Source: Roseiarcus sp963823165
Lineage (GTDB): Bacteria; Pseudomonadota; Alphaproteobacteria; Rhizobiales; Beijerinckiaceae
Reading direction: 5' to 3'
Assembly: GCA_963823165.1 (NCBI GenBank)
Contig: CAWGKV010000030.1
Span: 1-64,000 of the forward strand
Length of the DNA: 64,000 bases
Numbering within the stretch: the first letter of the stretch is position 1; each line of letters starts with the position of its first letter. The position numbers and the translations under genes are program-made. Of the stretch, positions 60,706 through 64,000 are shown one piece after another. The notes beneath the pieces were generated by a model. The model worked only from the letters and a program-made list of their open reading frames with translations, was not told where the DNA came from and searched no databases.

Positions 60706-63270
60706 ATGGATGACTTGACCAAATCACCCGCGCGGATCGCCGGCCTCAGCGAAACCGACGCTCAGGCGCGACTGAAGGCCGAAGGCTACAACGAACTCCC
60801 CCGCCCCGACCGGCGCACGTCGCTCAAAATTGTCTTTGAGGTGGTGCGCGAGCCGATGATCGCGCTGCTCCTCGCAGGCGGGGCTGTCTATCTGGCCCTC
60901 GGCGACTGGCGCGAGGCCTTGATCCTGCTCGTGTTCGCCAACCTCTCCGTCGTCATCACCGTTATTCAGGAGACGCGCACCGAGCGCGTTCTCGAAGCGC
61001 TCCGGGACCTGACGAGTCCACGGGCGCTGGTCATTCGCGACGGCGAACGCAAGCGAATACCGGGCCGCGAAGTGGCGCGAGGCGACATTGTCGTCCTTTC
61101 CGAAGGCGATCGAATTCCCGCGGACGCGACGCTCGTCGAATGCGAGGACCTCCTGGTCGACGAGTCGCTGCTGACCGGCGAATCCGTGCCGGTCCGAAAG
61201 ATCGCCAAACATCTCGACGCCAATCCGGGCGCTCGGCCCGGCGGCGACGACTCGCCTTTCGTCTTTTCGGGATCGCTGGTCGTGCGCGGCGCGGGGATCG
61301 CGGACGTCATCGCCACGGGTCCCAAGAGCGAGATCGGCAAGATCGGCCAGTCGCTGAGTTCGCTCGACACCGAGCCGCCGCGGCTACAAGCGCAAATGAA
61401 TCGTCTCGTTCGGATATTCGGCGCGGTCGGGCTCGGCGTCACCGTTCTGGCCGTGGCGCTCTATGGCATGTTGCGCGGCCACTGGCTCGACGCTCTGTTG
61501 GGGGGCATCGCCCTCGGGATGTCGATGCTGCCCGAAGAGTTTCCGGTGGTGCTGGCCGTCTTTATGGCGATGGGGGCCTGGCGGATTTCCCGGGCGCGCG
61601 TCCTCACGCGGCGCGCCGCCGCCATCGAAACCCTCGGCTCCGCGACGGTTCTTTGCACCGACAAGACCGGCACGCTGACCGAGAACAGGATGACGATAAC
61701 GGAGTTGAGGCGCGCCGACGGCCGCGCGTTTCGTTGGGACCGATCCGTGGACGCTTCGATTTCCGACGCATTCCAGGACCTGATCCACGTCGGCGTCCTC
61801 GCCAGCGCTCGCGAGCCCTTCGACCCCATGGAGAAGGCGTTTCACGAACTGCGCCGCAAAAGCGCGCCGGAAACGGAGGAGCCCGACGACCTTAGCCTTG
61901 AACTCGTCCACGTCTATGGGCTTCGCCCCGATCTGCTCGCCGTGACCCACGTCTGGAGGCCGGCGGCCAGCGGTTCGAAGCTCGAGGTCGCCTCGAAAGG
62001 GGCGCCCGAAGCGATCGCGGAACTCTGCCGTCTCGACGTTGCGCGCCTCGACGCCTTGAAACAATCCGTCACCGCCATGGCGGCCGATGGCTTACGGGTT
62101 CTCGGCGTCGCGCGAAGCATCCACGAGGGCGGCGACTTGCCGGCTTCGCCACGTGAATTCGCCTTCGAATTCGTCGGGCTTGTCGGCCTTGCCGATCCGC
62201 TGCGGGAGAGCGCGGCAGCGGCGGTCAGGGAATGCCGGTCCGCCGGCATCCGGGTCGTGATGATCACGGGCGACTACCCGGAGACAGCGGCGGCCATCGC
62301 ACGCCAGGCGGGATTGGACGCAGATCGCGTCATAACCGGACGGGCGCTCGAAACCATGGGCGAAGCCGAGCTGAGTCGAGACATCAGAAGGGCAAACGTA
62401 TTCGCCCGGATCATGCCAGACCAGAAGCTCAGGATTGTCAACGCGCTGAAGGCTGCGGGAGACGTCGTCGCCATGACAGGCGACGGCGTCAACGACGCGC
62501 CTTCGCTCAAGGCCGCCCACATCGGCGTCGCGATGGGCGGCAGGGGCACCGACGTGGCGCGCGAAGCTTCCGCAATCGTTCTCCTCGACGACGACTTCGG
62601 CTCGATCGTCAAGGCCGTTCGTCTCGGGCGGCGGATCTATGACAACCTGCGCAAGGCGGTCGGCTTCATATTCGCCGTGCATGTGCCGATCGCCGGCTTA
62701 GCGCTCACGCCACTGGTTTTCGGGCTGCCCGTGTTGTTCGGCCCGATCCATATCGCCTTCATCGAAATGGTCATCGACCCGGTCTGCTCGCTCGTCTTCG
62801 AGGCGGAGGTCGAAGAGGACGACGTCATGCGCCGGCCACCCAGGCCGCCCGCCCAACCGATGGCGCCGGGGTCATTCGTCGCCTGGAGCCTGTTCCAGGG
62901 TCTGTTCGCTTTCGCGATCGTCGCCGGTGTGCTGTTCGTCGGGCTGCAGCGCGGCATGCCCATGGACGAGGTGCGCGCGCTGACCTTCTTCGCCCTGATC
63001 CTTGCCATCGTGGGCCTGATTTTGATCAATCGATCGTTCAGCGCTTCGGTCTGGACCGCTATCCGCCGCCCCAACCCGACACTGCTCTGGATCCTGTTGG
63101 TCATAGGCGTAATCCTGGCACTGACGCTCGAATGGCCGCTCGCGTCTCATCTTTTCCGGTTCGGGCCACTCCATCCCGATGACCTGGCTCTGACAATAGT
63201 CGCCGGTGTCGTGGTGTTCGCTTCCCTCGATGCATTCAAACTTCTTCGGTCGATGGGGAAAAGCATGTGA
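60706..63270 (+). CDS. Cation-translocating P-type ATPase (P2-like)
   Basis: An 854-residue inner-membrane pump from the ATG at 60706 (a TTG two codons earlier is possible; no clear ribosome-binding site). N-terminal cation-ATPase domain (GLSETDAQARLKAEGYNELP), TGES (about 157), phosphorylation site CTDKTGTLT (Asp about 318), KGAPEAI in the nucleotide domain, TGDGVNDAP (about 591), and ten membrane helices. The fourth helix has PEEFP instead of the PEGLP/PEGLL of Ca/Na pumps, and helix 6 has EMVIDPVCSLVFEAE, so the ion is unclear. Stop overlaps the next start (ATGTGA). Confidence 0.9.
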   Translation: MDDLTKSPARIAGLSETDAQARLKAEGYNELPRPDRRTSLKIVFEVVREPMIALLLAGGAVYLALGDWREALILLVFANLSVVITVIQETRTERVLEALRDLTSPRALVIRDGERKRIPGREVARGDIVVLSEGDRIPADATLVECEDLLVDESLLTGESVPVRKIAKHLDANPGARPGGDDSPFVFSGSLVVRGAGIADVIATGPKSEIGKIGQSLSSLDTEPPRLQAQMNRLVRIFGAVGLGVTVLAVALYGMLRGHWLDALLGGIALGMSMLPEEFPVVLAVFMAMGAWRISRARVLTRRAAAIETLGSATVLCTDKTGTLTENRMTITELRRADGRAFRWDRSVDASISDAFQDLIHVGVLASAREPFDPMEKAFHELRRKSAPETEEPDDLSLELVHVYGLRPDLLAVTHVWRPAASGSKLEVASKGAPEAIAELCRLDVARLDALKQSVTAMAADGLRVLGVARSIHEGGDLPASPREFAFEFVGLVGLADPLRESAAAAVRECRSAGIRVVMITGDYPETAAAIARQAGLDADRVITGRALETMGEAELSRDIRRANVFARIMPDQKLRIVNALKAAGDVVAMTGDGVNDAPSLKAAHIGVAMGGRGTDVAREASAIVLLDDDFGSIVKAVRLGRRIYDNLRKAVGFIFAVHVPIAGLALTPLVFGLPVLFGPIHIAFIEMVIDPVCSLVFEAEVEEDDVMRRPPRPPAQPMAPGSFVAWSLFQGLFAFAIVAGVLFVGLQRGMPMDEVRALTFFALILAIVGLILINRSFSASVWTAIRRPNPTLLWILLVIGVILALTLEWPLASHLFRFGPLHPDDLALTIVAGVVVFASLDAFKLLRSMGKSM

Positions 63271-64000
63271 CTCTGGACGAGCTGGCTGCCGTCAACAACA
63301 AGTGTCGGCATCAAGTCGACACGGTCTTGCCAGAACGCGCCCTGGCACCCCCAGGTTTAGGGGCGTTCGTCAACCGTTGTCTGGTGGTGTTGCTGCTTGT
63401 GGCGCTCGCCCTGGCGGCGTGGCGCCTCATGAATCTTGTCTTGCTTCTTTTCGGATCTGTCCTGATCGCAATTGGGCTGCGGGCTGGCAGCCTGTGGTTT
63501 GCTCGGTCGGCGCGGATCGGAAAAGCAGGCGGACTCACGGTTGTCGTCACACTTTCCCTCGCGGCGCTGGGCGCTGCGCTGTGGTTCTTCGGCTCGGTCG
63601 CCGCGGACCAAGTGGACGAACTCACGAAACAGATCCCCGCAGGCGCAGACATCCTGATCCGCTGGCTCCGGTCGCTTCCGCATGGTCAACTTGCACTGGA
63701 CGCGGCGCGCAACGCGACCGCAACCGGCGCCACCGGCTGGGCGGGAGCGACACTCGCCGGCGCCGCCTCTTCCATTATGCAAGCTCTTGGCTACGCGGTT
63801 ATTTGCTTCGTCGTCGCCGTCTATCTGGCAGCCCAGCCGGAACTCTACCGAAAATTATGCCTGCGGCTGGCCGCAGCGGACGACCAGGTCGGGATGAATC
63901 GCCTTCTGGATGAGACCAACGATATTCTAAAGCGATGGTTGCTTGGCCAACTCGTGGTCATGGTTGCGATCGGCGTATTGTCGGCCACAGGGCTCTGGGG
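63267..64000 (+). CDS. AI-2E/PerM-family permease, 3' end outside window
   Basis: Frame open from a GTG at 63267 to the window edge (244 codons). It overlaps the ATPase stop by 4 bp (GTGA), so the two are coupled. Predicted helices: LVVLLLVALALAAW, LVLLLFGSVLIAIGLRAG, LTVVVTLSLAALGAALWFFG and later SIMQALGYAVICFVVAVYLA and WLLGQLVVMVAIGVLSATGLW. The last motif (LLGQLVVM) is typical of AI-2E/PerM transporters. The exported or imported substrate is not known for this branch. Confidence 0.8.
   Translation, partial: MTLDELAAVNNKCRHQVDTVLPERALAPPGLGAFVNRCLVVLLLVALALAAWRLMNLVLLLFGSVLIAIGLRAGSLWFARSARIGKAGGLTVVVTLSLAALGAALWFFGSVAADQVDELTKQIPAGADILIRWLRSLPHGQLALDAARNATATGATGWAGATLAGAASSIMQALGYAVICFVVAVYLAAQPELYRKLCLRLAAADDQVGMNRLLDETNDILKRWLLGQLVVMVAIGVLSATGLW

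Noticed and set aside
1..64000. CRISPR arrays, rRNA genes, complete tRNA genes, prophage structural genes
   Set aside because: None were seen. The only regular repeats are the short tandem units and IS ends described above.

Overview
The window is 64 kb of GC-rich chromosome, densely coding on both strands. It most likely comes from an alphaproteobacterium of the Hyphomicrobiales (Rhizobiales). The evidence is a ChpT phosphotransferase (CckA-ChpT-CtrA relay), the his order hisB-hisH-hisA-hisF, the ubiE-ubiB-coaBC-dut string, a YqgE protein beside a DsbD-N-like periplasmic protein, and an EnvZ/OmpR-type pair with a MarR partner. A methylotroph or Beijerinckiaceae/Methylocystaceae-like host would fit the sarcosine-oxidase/methylglutamate-dehydrogenase-like genes, but this is inference.

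Layout. 1-1.0 kb: an IS1595-family transposase cut by the window edge, then a decayed IS630 remnant. 1-3 kb: two-component pair. 3.2-9.4 kb: 2-hydroxyacid dehydrogenase, recF, yqgE, a DsbD-N-like protein and a PcrA/UvrD helicase with a C-terminal frameshift. 9.6-15 kb: MarR/OmpR/EnvZ operon, gnd, dapE. 15-20.8 kb: accessory island with an S24/XRE repressor, luxI, three unrecognised small genes, an intact IS4-family element with perfect 9-bp target duplication, and luxR. 20.9-30 kb: NRAMP-related transporter, secreted Trp/His repeat protein, yebC, alkB, grpE, glnD, a RelBE-type toxin-antitoxin pair and about 1 kb without genes. 30.3-38.8 kb (all minus): lytic transglycosylase, feruloyl-CoA-synthase-like ligase, Phd/VapC pair, crotonase gene, soxG-soxA-soxD. 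38.9-42 kb: rimM, rpsP, GNAT, ffh. 42.2-51 kb: cysK, Rrf2, dut, coaBC, ubiB, ubiE and the his cluster. 51-60 kb: cysQ, chpT, alkyl sulfatase, an unknown gene, a HAD/P-loop ATPase fusion, a small secreted protein, purH. 59.9-64 kb: cytochrome b561 divergent from a P-type ATPase and an AI-2E-type permease, with an FNR/FixK box between them.

How the genes work together. The likeliest adaptive unit is the luxI-luxR quorum-sensing locus: one acyl-homoserine-lactone synthase and one receptor in the same orientation, separated by three well-translated small genes of unknown function and a recently inserted IS. A second regulated unit is the FNR/FixK-controlled b561/P-type ATPase/permease group, probably induced at low oxygen. 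A ferulate-type CoA ligase and a crotonase flank a toxin-antitoxin module. The sarcosine-oxidase-like cluster lacks its beta subunit here.

Three genes (helicase, vapC, crotonase) each need a single-base correction to restore the family reading frame. The indels lie at or near short G/C runs, so sequencing error and real decay must both be kept open. Start codons were chosen by ribosome-binding sites and family lengths; doubtful ones are stated in the entries.
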